Below, piece by piece: positions 1-8,169 of a stretch of DNA of 22,659 nt. The stretch comes from an uncultured Rhodobiaceae bacterium (GTDB taxonomy: Archaea > Thermoplasmatota > Poseidoniia > Poseidoniales > Poseidoniaceae), in NCBI GenBank assembly GCA_937911445.1, contig CALDQY010000035.1, forward strand, positions 1-22,659, read 5' to 3'. The notes beneath the pieces are model-generated. The model was given only the letters and a program-made list of their open reading frames with translations. It was not told where the DNA came from and ran no database searches. The stretch's first letter is position 1; every line of letters begins with the position of its first letter. The translations under genes and the position numbers were made by a program.

Positions 1-450
1 AGCATTATCTCATCGATTGTTGGTGAAACCAAATCAGTTGATGCGCGTAAGGTTGAGTCTGCAACAGCCTTGCTTTCCAGTGGTGCATTGGGTTCGTATG
101 CGGCATCGATTGTTTCTGAGCGAAACTCCGACATTGAATCAAGGACGTTTGAATCTGAACCTCAATCGAGTGAACCTGATGAGGTCATCGTTGAAAATCG
201 TGATTTCATTTCAGAAGGTCCTGCCTACATTCCCCTACCTGGAAAAGAAGATCAAAAGGAAATTCAATCGTTGTTTAGAGAACCAAATACAGAGTTTGTT
301 TCAGATGGACCTGCTCATATTCCTTTGCCCGAATTACCTGAATTGGAAGAGCCTGTCTCGCTCAGTTTGCCAGAGATGCCTGATTTAGACGATTTGCTTG
401 AATCCGATGAGACAGTTCCATCGTTGCCGAATTTGGATGATTTGTTTTAG
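1..450 (+). CDS. C-terminal part of an unknown acidic, proline-rich protein (cut by window edge)
   Basis: The reading frame is open from base 1 to a TAG at 448-450, so only the last 149 residues of a longer gene are visible. I do not recognise the family. The visible part is acidic and low in complexity, probably unstructured, without a membrane segment. It contains two copies of an F-[IV]-S-[ED]-G-P-A-[YH]-I-P-L-P motif exactly 30 residues apart, followed by leucine-proline-acidic patches (LPELPELEE, LPEMPDLDD, LPNLDDLF). Codons differ at most third positions between the two motif copies, so the peptide appears to be what is conserved. Such tails often carry short partner-binding motifs, but that role is inferred. 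The PHP gene follows 42 bases downstream on the same strand and may be co-transcribed. Confidence 0.7.
   Translation, partial: SIISSIVGETKSVDARKVESATALLSSGALGSYAASIVSERNSDIESRTFESEPQSSEPDEVIVENRDFISEGPAYIPLPGKEDQKEIQSLFREPNTEFVSDGPAHIPLPELPELEEPVSLSLPEMPDLDDLLESDETVPSLPNLDDLF
202..330 (+). repeat. Two-copy 30-residue peptide repeat
   Basis: Copies begin at bases 202 and 292, a 90-base period. The 13-residue cores read DFISEGPAYIPLP and EFVSDGPAHIPLP. Ser, Gly-Pro-Ala and Ile-Pro-Leu-Pro are identical and the other changes are conservative. Most of the nucleotide differences are synonymous. Confidence 0.75.
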
Positions 451-492
451 ATTTGAATGGAGAGGTTCAAATTGGTGGCTCTGGAGGTTTGA

Positions 493-1374
493 ATGATGTG
501 GAGTTCCTCATTCGATTTGCATTGCCACACAACCCATAGCGATGGCTCGCTTTCTGTCGAGGAACTTGCTGATGCTATGCAACAACAATCCGTCCGTGTT
601 TGGTCTCTGACCGATCATGATACCATTGCAGGCTGGGACGAAGCAAAGGATGCGGCTGCTCAACGTGGGATTGCGTTCGTTCCGGGTGTTGAACTCACCT
701 GCGATGTTGAATTGCCTTGGGATGAGAGTATCCTTGCGTCCAATGCTCGCCATCGACCCCCATCCTCATGGCATCTTCTCGCCTATTTCCCTTACGAACC
801 AATTGCAGAGGGTCTGAAGAAATTCGAGGAATGGCTCGCACCATTGCACGAAGATCGAGTCCCTCGAATGCTTGAGATGATCGACAAAGTCAATGCCTTC
901 GGCATGGCGATTGATGCTGAAGATGTGATGTCTCGCGCAAAGGGCAGCGTTGGGCGCCCTCATCTTGCTCTGGCCATGGTGGATGCTGGTTATGTTGAAT
1001 CGATGGATGAGGCCTTCGAGAAGTGGCTTGGAGATGGAAGACCATGCAATGTTGAACGTCCGAAACCATCGCTTGCAGAAGCTACAGCACTGGTTCATGC
1101 TGCAGGTGGAATTACTTCATTGGCGCATCCTCGGTACTATGGCGTTGATTATGAAGCATTGATTCAACATCTGAAAGCCTCGAAGGTCGATGCCATCGAA
1201 GCATTTCATCGCAGTCATTCCGATGAAGAGAGGTACCGTCTTTGGGTGCTTGCTGAACAATACGGTCTTGGTGTAACCGTTGGTTCTGATTTCCACTCGT
1301 TCAAGGGTGGTCATCGGCCTGGGCACATGCCAGTCATCGTCAAGAGTTTGCCTACGCTGATTTCATCGGCATGA
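493..1374 (+). CDS. PHP-domain phosphoesterase, TrpH/YciV (RNase AM) type
   Basis: This 293-residue protein belongs to the PHP metal-dependent phosphoesterase superfamily, closest in layout to bacterial TrpH/YciV. Characterised members release 5'-mononucleotides from short RNA or remove a phosphate from 3',5'-nucleotide bisphosphates, using a trinuclear metal site. The expected metal ligands are all visible: H10 and H12 in HCHTTHSDG, D41-H42 in LTDHDT, E67 in GVEL, H94, the GRPH motif near 157, H212 in LAHP, and D266/H268 in GSDFH. The length matches E. coli YciV. The ATG at 493 has a GGAGG five bases upstream; ATG 496 is the alternative. The 3' end overlaps the convergent tatC gene by 23 bases. 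The substrate cannot be read from sequence, so nucleotide salvage or RNA end-trimming is inferred from the family. Confidence 0.88.
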   Translation: MMWSSSFDLHCHTTHSDGSLSVEELADAMQQQSVRVWSLTDHDTIAGWDEAKDAAAQRGIAFVPGVELTCDVELPWDESILASNARHRPPSSWHLLAYFPYEPIAEGLKKFEEWLAPLHEDRVPRMLEMIDKVNAFGMAIDAEDVMSRAKGSVGRPHLALAMVDAGYVESMDEAFEKWLGDGRPCNVERPKPSLAEATALVHAAGGITSLAHPRYYGVDYEALIQHLKASKVDAIEAFHRSHSDEERYRLWVLAEQYGLGVTVGSDFHSFKGGHRPGHMPVIVKSLPTLISSA

Positions 1375-2158
1375 TTCGATGCAGCGACAAAGCTACCTCA
1401 AACAGGAAGATGACTGGTAAGGAGACGAGGAACAGCGACAGAGGATCGGGTGGCGAGAAAAGAGCACCTATGACAAATGCTGCAAACCAAATATGCTTGC
1501 GGTAGGCTGCTAAGGTTGGAGGTTCCACCAATCCGATGCGCAAGGCAAGCAGAGTGACAACAGGAGCTTGGAATCCGATGGCACTCGCTATGCACAAGTT
1601 CAGAATGAAACCGACGTACGCTTCCAGTTTCCATTGTGTAGAAAGACCAGCTTGCTGTGCATCGTTGCTGAGGTATTCAAACAGCATCGGAGTCAGCAAC
1701 TCCCATGCATAGAGGATACCGCAAACCGCCAAAATCAAACTCGATGCAATGGATAGGACGAATGAGAAACTCGGCTTAGGCGGGCGGAAATTCAACTCTC
1801 GAAACCGTTCAAGAACGAGTGGATGACGTGCACCACGTAGTGTTGATTCTGTGAAAACGAGCAAGAGGGCTAAGAACAATCCGAAACTGGCTGAAAGTTG
1901 AATTTGAAGCATCAGGAATTCAACCGGCGATGTGACAATGACCTTGACGTCATCAGGTAATCGTTGATCCTCGATGAGCCACGTCACGATACCTTTGGCA
2001 ATTGGGAAACCTACAACCAATCCGACAAGGAACAGTCCAACCAGTGCAGTTGCGCGTTTTCGAAGGTAATCTCGTGCTGAATTCAGCAATTGACCGCCCG
2101 GTGAACCCATCAATTCAGAGACAGCGTCTTCCAGCGATGAAGAGGACGCCATGGTCAT
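1352..2158 (-). CDS. tatC: Sec-independent protein translocase TatC
   Basis: This is the 268-residue, six-helix membrane core of the twin-arginine translocase, which recognises RR signal peptides and moves folded proteins across the membrane. Family landmarks are SPVEFL near 77-82 (first exoplasmic loop into TM2), the acidic/basic cytoplasmic loop near 104-121, and a C-terminal SPPDPLS followed by FE near 235-254. The TM4 motif, normally F-E-x-P, reads FQAP here (Q197), so the usual intramembrane glutamate is a glutamine. No TatA gene lies in the window. The gene starts 30 bases after the stop of the PAP2-like gene and probably shares its transcript. ATG 2158 and ATG 2152 are both possible starts and neither has a clear Shine-Dalgarno sequence. 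The end overlaps the PHP gene tail-to-tail. Confidence 0.9.
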   Translation of the reverse strand: MTMASSSSLEDAVSELMGSPGGQLLNSARDYLRKRATALVGLFLVGLVVGFPIAKGIVTWLIEDQRLPDDVKVIVTSPVEFLMLQIQLSASFGLFLALLLVFTESTLRGARHPLVLERFRELNFRPPKPSFSFVLSIASSLILAVCGILYAWELLTPMLFEYLSNDAQQAGLSTQWKLEAYVGFILNLCIASAIGFQAPVVTLLALRIGLVEPPTLAAYRKHIWFAAFVIGALFSPPDPLSLFLVSLPVIFLFEVALSLHRIMPMKSA

Positions 2159-2188
2159 CGCAAGCGTTTGTTCTACAAAAGTGAATGC

Positions 2189-3646
2189 TCACTCTTCTTC
2201 CCATGTGTGGGATGGACGAGAATCGTACCATGGTCGACCATCGTTGTTCAATCGATACAATCGGTACACAACAAATCCAGTGATGTACAACGATGGAAGT
2301 GAGAGAGCGACTGCTTGTGTCATGGATTTTTCTGAATTATCGTAGTCCGATTCAACCTGAATTTCGATAACGCCTTCATCGCCTGGGTGATGGAAAAAGA
2401 TGAACGTGTAAACTTCTGGTGATTTGAGTGCAAGATCGACGCTTTCGTTGGCTTGCAGTGAAGCAATACATGCAACTTGCTGGTTGCAATACTCAACAGC
2501 AAGTGCTTGCATTGTATCCCAGTCAACGCTATAATGCGAGAAACCTGACTCCGCCAAATCAACGGTGATGATCGCGTACTCGAGTTTGAGCGAAGAATCC
2601 AGATTCCGTATGGTTGTTACTATCGTTTCATCTTCTTCAATTTGAGCAAGAATATCTTGCACAGTATCGCCCGGGCCGAGACGGAACGAGGGTTGTTGTT
2701 CATTCGTCGCATCTTGATGATTGACTGCGCCCATCATTGCAGCCAACAAAATGAGGAGAACGGTTCCTTCAACAAGGACATGTTTCCAAACCTTTTGCCG
2801 AGTGACGCCTCTGAATAAGGGGCCGTAATCGTTCCGCAATCTTGGCTGTATGTGATGAATAAACAAAGCTCCGATTGCACCTACAAGCATGCCGAGTGGT
2901 ATGTCGATGATCCAGTGGATGCCTAGGTATAGGATTGCAAAGATGAAGACAATCGTATTGATGAGAATAAACATGTGATAACGATAATGACGCCACTCTT
3001 TGAGCTTCTTTCCTTTTGACTTTACGTGGAGGTAATTCAGCATCAAAATACCGAATGGTATTGCGACGTGGAGTGATGGTACGGCGTTGTCAAGAGGATC
3101 ATGGGTTGCATAAAATGTTGAATACCATCCATCATGGTACAACAAAGCATCCATGCTAGGAATCCAAGAAGACGTGACTTCGACGTTGAAGAACAGATAG
3201 TACGGAACTGCTAGAGCATAAATCAATAGATAATTCAACGTCACCTTGTCTGTCATATCCCTGTCACTTGCATAGGCATAATACACAGTCGTCACGTAAA
3301 TGAGGAAAAGGTACACAAAAAGATAATGAAAGTTGAGGAATGCTGTTAGTGCATCATTCTCGAATGTCTTCTGGATCCACAAAACAACATTTCCTTCAAT
3401 CCCATGGACTGTGTCTGTCCAATGTCCTGTGCGGTGTTTAATTGGCTCATTCAATCCATCGGTCAGATTCTTCCAGCGTATGATGATGAGATAACCCAAA
3501 GCATGGAGATAGTATCGATGCTTGCGAATGGTTTCAAACCATGTGCCATACTTGAGGCGTGAATCTTTGTCATGTTTTGTGAACAAGGCGCATATGAGTG
3601 GTGTCAGGAACAGGATCATGATCATCATGACCGTCCATGGACTCAT
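2189..3646 (-). CDS. PAP2/Aur1-like membrane phosphatase or headgroup transferase with extra exoplasmic domain
   Basis: This is a polytopic membrane protein of 485 residues. The PAP2 catalytic motifs are visible: PSLH at about 190-193 and GIHWIID at about 242-248, with the catalytic histidines in each. The arrangement resembles the PAP2_3/Aur1 (inositol phosphorylceramide synthase-like) branch, so it may transfer or remove phosphate-linked lipid headgroups on the outer face of the membrane. After the PAP2 core comes a helix near 295-308, a soluble stretch of roughly 140 residues, one more helix near 460-475 and a short tail rich in W, D and E. This extension is not a standard PAP2 part. ATG 3646 is chosen because a perfect GGAGGT lies five bases upstream; ATG 3670 lacks one. 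The gene is divergent from the phosphodiesterase gene and is followed by tatC. The exact substrate is unknown. Confidence 0.75.
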   Translation of the reverse strand: MSPWTVMMIMILFLTPLICALFTKHDKDSRLKYGTWFETIRKHRYYLHALGYLIIIRWKNLTDGLNEPIKHRTGHWTDTVHGIEGNVVLWIQKTFENDALTAFLNFHYLFVYLFLIYVTTVYYAYASDRDMTDKVTLNYLLIYALAVPYYLFFNVEVTSSWIPSMDALLYHDGWYSTFYATHDPLDNAVPSLHVAIPFGILMLNYLHVKSKGKKLKEWRHYRYHMFILINTIVFIFAILYLGIHWIIDIPLGMLVGAIGALFIHHIQPRLRNDYGPLFRGVTRQKVWKHVLVEGTVLLILLAAMMGAVNHQDATNEQQPSFRLGPGDTVQDILAQIEEDETIVTTIRNLDSSLKLEYAIITVDLAESGFSHYSVDWDTMQALAVEYCNQQVACIASLQANESVDLALKSPEVYTFIFFHHPGDEGVIEIQVESDYDNSEKSMTQAVALSLPSLYITGFVVYRLYRLNNDGRPWYDSRPSHTWEEE

Positions 3647-3651
3647 GTTTG

Positions 3652-3657
3652 ACCTCC
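3652..3657 (-). promoter_or_regulatory. Shine-Dalgarno site fixing the PAP2-like start
   Basis: On the minus strand GGAGGT is followed by a five-base spacer and ATG at 3646. It supports this start over the in-frame ATG 24 bases upstream. Confidence 0.6.
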
Positions 3658-3771
3658 ACCGATAGCGCATTTAGAGGTTTATGGAACAATGATGAGGGTT
3701 GTTCAACATTTGAGAGCATACTTCGGGGACGGGGCTTCAAGAACCACAATGATTTGGGAGAATTGAAGCCG

Positions 3772-4920
3772 ATGTATAAGCAAGCACCGGAAAACACGCT
3801 TGAGAGTCTCGTTCATGCCATGGAGCTGTTCGATGCCATCGAGTTTGATATCCGACTTACGAAGGACAATCACATCGTAATCCACCACGATCGTACTGTT
3901 TCAATTGCTCCTTCGTTACGTAAGGGTCGTTCACCATTCGTCGAAGATTGGGATCTCGATGAGTTGCTTCAGCTTGGTTTTTGTTCCTTCGAAATGTTGC
4001 TTGAAGACGCCTCCATTCAACGTGCTGTCCAAGAGGAAGGCAAGGTTCTCGTGGTCGAATCGAAACGACCAAGCCTTAAGCTGAAGCGAAGTGGAGGATG
4101 GTTTGCCACAAAGAAACATGACATCCACATGGGAGAGACGATGAGGCGTGCTGAACAACTCCTTGACCAATACGATGTGCCGAAGCATTCCACTGTTCAT
4201 TACGCCTTTCACAAAACCATGGGCAATGCAACGAAGCTTGGAGGCATTCAGAGGAGTTGGTCTACGCTGTTGCCGACCATTCGACCGTTTGCAGGAAAGA
4301 AGACACATCGTGTCCTTGCTTTCCCGGAATACCTCAACACGTCTTTTTCGAAGTTGATGCACAAGCATCAACGAAATGGTTCCCCAATGATGCCCTGTGC
4401 TGTAGAATACGTTGTCTCTCCAACCAATATGGTGCCCATCGGTAAGACCGTTGGCCTCAATGGAACATCATTGAAACAACTTACAGCAATACGCAAAGGC
4501 TTCCCAGTGTATCTTTGGCCAGTCAGTCCAAAAATCGAACATTCGGTTCTCAATGCTGGTCTCTCGGCTTTGACAGATACGAGCGATCCAAACCTTACAT
4601 GGCTTCCAAGTGGTCACGCACGTTGGACGCGTCCCGCAACATATCCGTTGGATGCATCTCAGCAGGATCGATTGAACAATGCAACGAAAGACGACCACAT
4701 CGAGATTCTCAAGTCGCTTGATAGCGAGGTCGTTCCTTGGATGGAGTGCGATGAATCGCGAAGACGAGAACTGCTTTCCTTCTGGAGAACAAAATGGAAT
4801 TGGTCGAAATCCGTTGATGAACTCTTGGCCTATGAGGAAGAAAAAGGTAGCATGCCTTGGGAAATCGTACGCATGATTGGTCACCGAGGTTCGGGCAAAA
4901 CCAAGCGGCCTGTTCTCTGA
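3772..4920 (+). CDS. Glycerophosphodiester phosphodiesterase-like protein with C-terminal HRG motif
   Basis: The protein resembles GDPD TIM-barrel enzymes, which hydrolyse glycerophosphodiesters to glycerol-3-phosphate and an alcohol. From ATG 3772 it begins almost directly with APENTLESL, then shows E-F-D and LTKD (metal ligands), VIHHD (catalytic His), VVESK (the usual E-x-K strand) and a late LTDTSD resembling the final TD-P strand. The HRG motif that normally precedes ENT is absent from this start, but IGHRGSGKT occurs at the very C-terminus (HRG at 4882-4890), after an extension of about 100 residues. The frame is open back to ATG 3637; that longer form contains GRGF (3727-3738), which could be a degenerate HRG. 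I prefer 3772 because 3637 overlaps the divergent PAP2-like start, but no strong Shine-Dalgarno decides it. The 3' end abuts the RND gene. Activity is uncertain. Confidence 0.7.
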   Translation: MYKQAPENTLESLVHAMELFDAIEFDIRLTKDNHIVIHHDRTVSIAPSLRKGRSPFVEDWDLDELLQLGFCSFEMLLEDASIQRAVQEEGKVLVVESKRPSLKLKRSGGWFATKKHDIHMGETMRRAEQLLDQYDVPKHSTVHYAFHKTMGNATKLGGIQRSWSTLLPTIRPFAGKKTHRVLAFPEYLNTSFSKLMHKHQRNGSPMMPCAVEYVVSPTNMVPIGKTVGLNGTSLKQLTAIRKGFPVYLWPVSPKIEHSVLNAGLSALTDTSDPNLTWLPSGHARWTRPATYPLDASQQDRLNNATKDDHIEILKSLDSEVVPWMECDESRRRELLSFWRTKWNWSKSVDELLAYEEEKGSMPWEIVRMIGHRGSGKTKRPVL

Positions 4921-7689
4921 TTATTCTTGTTCAATGATTTCTGGCATGTGCTGTTTCGCATCATGACGTAAGAACGGACCATACAAGGTTGGTAACAGTG
5001 TAACACTGGAAACCATAGCGAGGCTGATGGCTACGATGAAGACTTGACCGAACAATCGCAATGGAAGCAATCCAGAGAAGTTGAGGATGGCAAATCCACC
5101 AGCAGTACTGATGGCAGCACCGAGCATTGCACGCCCAGTCGTTGCTGTTGTTTTCGAGGTCCATTGAGCGACCGTCTTTTCTGGATGCAGTTCAACTTCT
5201 TCCTCCAATCGAATCACGTAGTGTACTGCATAGTCGACACCCAACCCAAGCGCTAGGGCACCGATGGTAACCGTTTGAGAATTCAGTTGATATCCTGCAA
5301 GACCCATGATGCCGTAAACCCACAGAACAACAGTGATCAAAGGAATCCAAATGACTCCACCGCGCAGTACGGCTTGGGTCAGACTTTGTGTTCGAACGAA
5401 TTGAATCAAAATCAAAACAAACAGAATCGTAAAGGCGACAATGGCGGTTGATGTAACTGCAGAAATCGCAACATCAGCACTGATTTGTGCAAGAATCAAT
5501 GCACGACCACTGAGTTCCATCGAGAAGCTTCCGTCAACCGTCGAGGCAGCATCTTGAAGCGCTTGCGAGAGGCCTTCTTCGAAATCAACGGTTGCTTGCC
5601 AATCGAGCGTGTTTGCCTGAAACGAAATGATGGTCTGGCGACCATCAATGTAAAGAAGCGAATCGACGAGGTCTCTTCCTGTAGCGTTTTCAAGAAGATA
5701 TACTTCAAGTTCATCAAACCCTTCTTCCGTCGTCAGATTGTTGAGTAGGCCATCCAAGGTTGGATTCCTTCCACGTTCCGATTCCAAGGTGTCCCAAATG
5801 CCAGTAGGAACGCCTGTTACACCGTCTGTACTGCTGAGTGTCGTAATGGCAGTGTTGTACGCTTCAACGCCATTTTGTGAGAGAATATCACCCTCAAGAA
5901 CAACATACAACGGTGTGGGACTGCTTTGGAATTCTTCGGCAATCATGAGGAAATCCTGAACCACTTCAAGCGAATCGTCGAATTGATCTGCTGTATCAAA
6001 TCCAACCTCCAGCGTACTCATGCCGTACGCCATTGGGAGGGATAAAATCACAGCAACAAGGATGACAAGTGCTGGTTTGTTTTCAGCCATTTGTCCGATT
6101 CCTGCAGTCAATTTCGTTTCGTTCATGGCTCCTGATTTTTTCAGAGGCAATGCCTTTGTCGGCAACGCCGTCATGAGTGCAGGGAGGAGCGAAATGCTGA
6201 GTACATAGATTGCAAAGAGACCGAGGGCAATGACCGTACCGAAGTTAACAAGGAACATTTGTGAGGAGAGCCTGAAGGAAAGGAAACCAACCATGTCTGT
6301 GAAGATGGCGATGACCAATGCGGCTGATGTCAGAACTGCTCCTGAGCGAATTGCTTTCAGACGTAATTCAGTATCGAAATCTTTCATGGTTACACGGCCT
6401 TGAGGATCATCGCGCTCCATATCCTGAAGGACTTCTCGAATTCGCGTTACGACGTGGATACCATAATCGACACCAATGGCTAACAGCAAAATCGGTATGC
6501 TGTTCATGGCTGCATTGAACGTGAGTCTGAAGATGCCTGCAGCACCATAGGTTGCCGCGATAGCGAGTATGGTCAAGCCGATGACATATGCGGTATCTCG
6601 AACAGAACGGAATTTGATGTACAACAACACGGTCAAGAAAAGCAAAGCGAGCGAGGTCAATATTCCGATTTCTTTGCCGATGTTTGCACTTTGTTCGTAT
6701 TGGAATGCTGAGAACGAGAAGACTCGAAGTTCATCGTCTCCTGTTTCATTCCGCATCTCAGCAATGGAAGCGTCTGCCCACTCGACAACGAGTTCTTGGA
6801 CATCACCAATGATTTCCGCATCCTCGTAATTGACTGGGTCGGTTGAAACGACCAAGCTGATGAGAATTGGTCCATCGCTTTCCCATGGACTCGATTTGTC
6901 GTCCGCAGGCATGGTTGAAATGATGTTGCTTCGATGATTGATGTTCTGCAGACCAATGTAGGTTCCCAGAGTCCCTTGAAGCGGTCCTGTTGTTGTTGCA
7001 ATTGCTCCAATTTCTGAAGGATTTGTGCGGCTTTGTTGAAGCCCTTGAATTTGGCCGAGGAGCGCTCCAAGTTCAGCGCTAATGTCCAGATTATCATCCA
7101 TTCGTTGTTGCCATTCAGTAACTTCACCAGGGTTCCAATCACGCAGTTCCTGAGCGGTTGGTGCGAATGGTGCAGGAATGGCATCAACGACGGTTTGAAG
7201 GTCGCTAAGGGCGATGCTGAAGTTTTCTTCGCTTGCAACAGTAACGTTCGCAATGTGCATGGAGAGAGCATCCCGCCATGGCTGCGTTGTGATTGGATCT
7301 TGTGTGTTCAGCCAAAAGAGTGCGGAACCCGCTGGACCGCTCGTAGCGCTTCCACCAAAGAGAGCTTCTTGGTACTCAAGAAACCGTTCGTTGGTAGACA
7401 ATTCGGCTTCGATGGTCGCAAACTGCTCCCATGTTGATGCTTGCTTCATGTCGCCATCTCCGATTTCGTCAATGATACGAACAAAATCAAGCGATGCTTG
7501 ATAGCGATCTTCAATCTCATACAGCAGTTCAGTCGTATCGTTTTGAGGATAAAATGCATCTTCACTGTTATCGAAATTGATGAACTGGGCCATCGAGGAG
7601 AGGGCCAAGGTGATGACGATGATTGAAGCTATGGTTGCCTTTGGTCGTGTAACGGACAATGTGGTCAACGTGTTGAATGGATTCTCCAT
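4921..7689 (-). CDS. MMPL/RND superfamily exporter (HAE3-like)
   Basis: This 922-residue membrane protein has the duplicated RND layout. An N-terminal helix (about 18-36) is followed by a large exoplasmic loop (40-335), five helices (342-507), a second lone helix (540-557), a second loop (560-738) and a second five-helix block (742-902). The GxDYxxH motif of the proton-relay helix occurs in both halves (406-412 and 817-823). Archaeal proteins of this HAE3-like group are thought to move hydrophobic molecules such as lipids by proton antiport; the cargo here is unknown. No periplasmic adaptor or outer-membrane gene is near, as expected for a one-membrane archaeon. The ATG at 7689 sits 27 bases downstream of a TATA-like element, which suggests a leaderless mRNA. 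Its stop abuts that of the phosphodiesterase gene. Confidence 0.9.
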   Translation of the reverse strand: MENPFNTLTTLSVTRPKATIASIIVITLALSSMAQFINFDNSEDAFYPQNDTTELLYEIEDRYQASLDFVRIIDEIGDGDMKQASTWEQFATIEAELSTNERFLEYQEALFGGSATSGPAGSALFWLNTQDPITTQPWRDALSMHIANVTVASEENFSIALSDLQTVVDAIPAPFAPTAQELRDWNPGEVTEWQQRMDDNLDISAELGALLGQIQGLQQSRTNPSEIGAIATTTGPLQGTLGTYIGLQNINHRSNIISTMPADDKSSPWESDGPILISLVVSTDPVNYEDAEIIGDVQELVVEWADASIAEMRNETGDDELRVFSFSAFQYEQSANIGKEIGILTSLALLFLTVLLYIKFRSVRDTAYVIGLTILAIAATYGAAGIFRLTFNAAMNSIPILLLAIGVDYGIHVVTRIREVLQDMERDDPQGRVTMKDFDTELRLKAIRSGAVLTSAALVIAIFTDMVGFLSFRLSSQMFLVNFGTVIALGLFAIYVLSISLLPALMTALPTKALPLKKSGAMNETKLTAGIGQMAENKPALVILVAVILSLPMAYGMSTLEVGFDTADQFDDSLEVVQDFLMIAEEFQSSPTPLYVVLEGDILSQNGVEAYNTAITTLSSTDGVTGVPTGIWDTLESERGRNPTLDGLLNNLTTEEGFDELEVYLLENATGRDLVDSLLYIDGRQTIISFQANTLDWQATVDFEEGLSQALQDAASTVDGSFSMELSGRALILAQISADVAISAVTSTAIVAFTILFVLILIQFVRTQSLTQAVLRGGVIWIPLITVVLWVYGIMGLAGYQLNSQTVTIGALALGLGVDYAVHYVIRLEEEVELHPEKTVAQWTSKTTATTGRAMLGAAISTAGGFAILNFSGLLPLRLFGQVFIVAISLAMVSSVTLLPTLYGPFLRHDAKQHMPEIIEQE

Positions 7690-7712
7690 AATTCAAAGTG
7701 CTCGAGTTGAGG

Positions 7713-7719
7713 TATAAAT
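7713..7719 (-). promoter_or_regulatory. TATA-like box for the RND exporter gene
   Basis: The minus strand reads ATTTATA, centred 27 bases upstream of ATG 7689. This matches archaeal TATA-to-start spacing if the transcript is leaderless. It was found by eye, without a scored model. Confidence 0.5.
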
Positions 7720-7764
7720 GGCTGTTCAAAAAATGAAACAAATCTCGCATGAATTTGAACACTC

Positions 7765-7773
7765 ATTGATAAG
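7765..7773 (+). promoter_or_regulatory. Weak TATA-like box for the Rieske gene
   Basis: ATTGATAAG is centred about 26 bases upstream of ATG 7795, fitting a leaderless transcript. The match to consensus is weak. A very similar TTGATAAG lies upstream of the suf operon. Confidence 0.3.
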
Positions 7774-7794
7774 TTCAGAGTGGGACTAGTAAGC

Positions 7795-8169
7795 ATGGAC
7801 AAAGCTCCCAAGTGGAAACGAGTTTGTAAATCATCGAAACTCAAGATGAACAAGGTCAAAGGGAAAGCCATTGGGACAAAAATGGTCCTCGTGATGCGAA
7901 CAGAAGAGGGGATCTTTGGTAGCAATGCACTCTGCCGTCACATGGCTTGGCCCATGCATTGGGGTGGCAAAATCAAGGATGGTTGCTTGCGATGTCCATT
8001 GCACCAAACAACCTATCACCCAGAGGATGGTTCTGTGAACGAATGGTCACCAGCACATTATTTTCCAGCCTATGGAAGATTCCTCGGCAAACTCCGAACA
8101 CCATCCTCGTTGAAAACGTACGACGTACGTGAACACGATGGCTACGTTGAGATCGATCTCAACTCGTAA
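7795..8169 (+). CDS. Rieske-type [2Fe-2S] ferredoxin-like protein
   Basis: This is a small soluble protein of 124 residues. It has the Rieske cluster signature C-x-H (CRH, near residue 47) and C-x2-H (CPLH, near 67-70), 17 residues between the two pairs, which binds a [2Fe-2S] cluster through two Cys and two His. There is no signal peptide, no membrane anchor and no oxygenase domain, so it is probably a stand-alone electron carrier like the ferredoxin components of dioxygenase or nitrite reductase systems. The partner enzyme is not in the window. I prefer ATG 7795 over the GTG at 7780 because a TATA-like element lies 26 bases upstream of it. It is divergent from the RND gene and its stop abuts the convergent citrate synthase stop. 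The cluster may be supplied by the SUF system at 16936-22045. Confidence 0.82.
   Translation: MDKAPKWKRVCKSSKLKMNKVKGKAIGTKMVLVMRTEEGIFGSNALCRHMAWPMHWGGKIKDGCLRCPLHQTTYHPEDGSVNEWSPAHYFPAYGRFLGKLRTPSSLKTYDVREHDGYVEIDLNS

Noticed and set aside
4876..4902. A Walker A-like GHRGSGKT at the end of the GDPD-like protein, as if a P-loop NTPase began there.
   Set aside because: The protein ends five residues later, so no NTPase fold can follow. IGHRGxGK is also the normal GDPD strand-1 motif.
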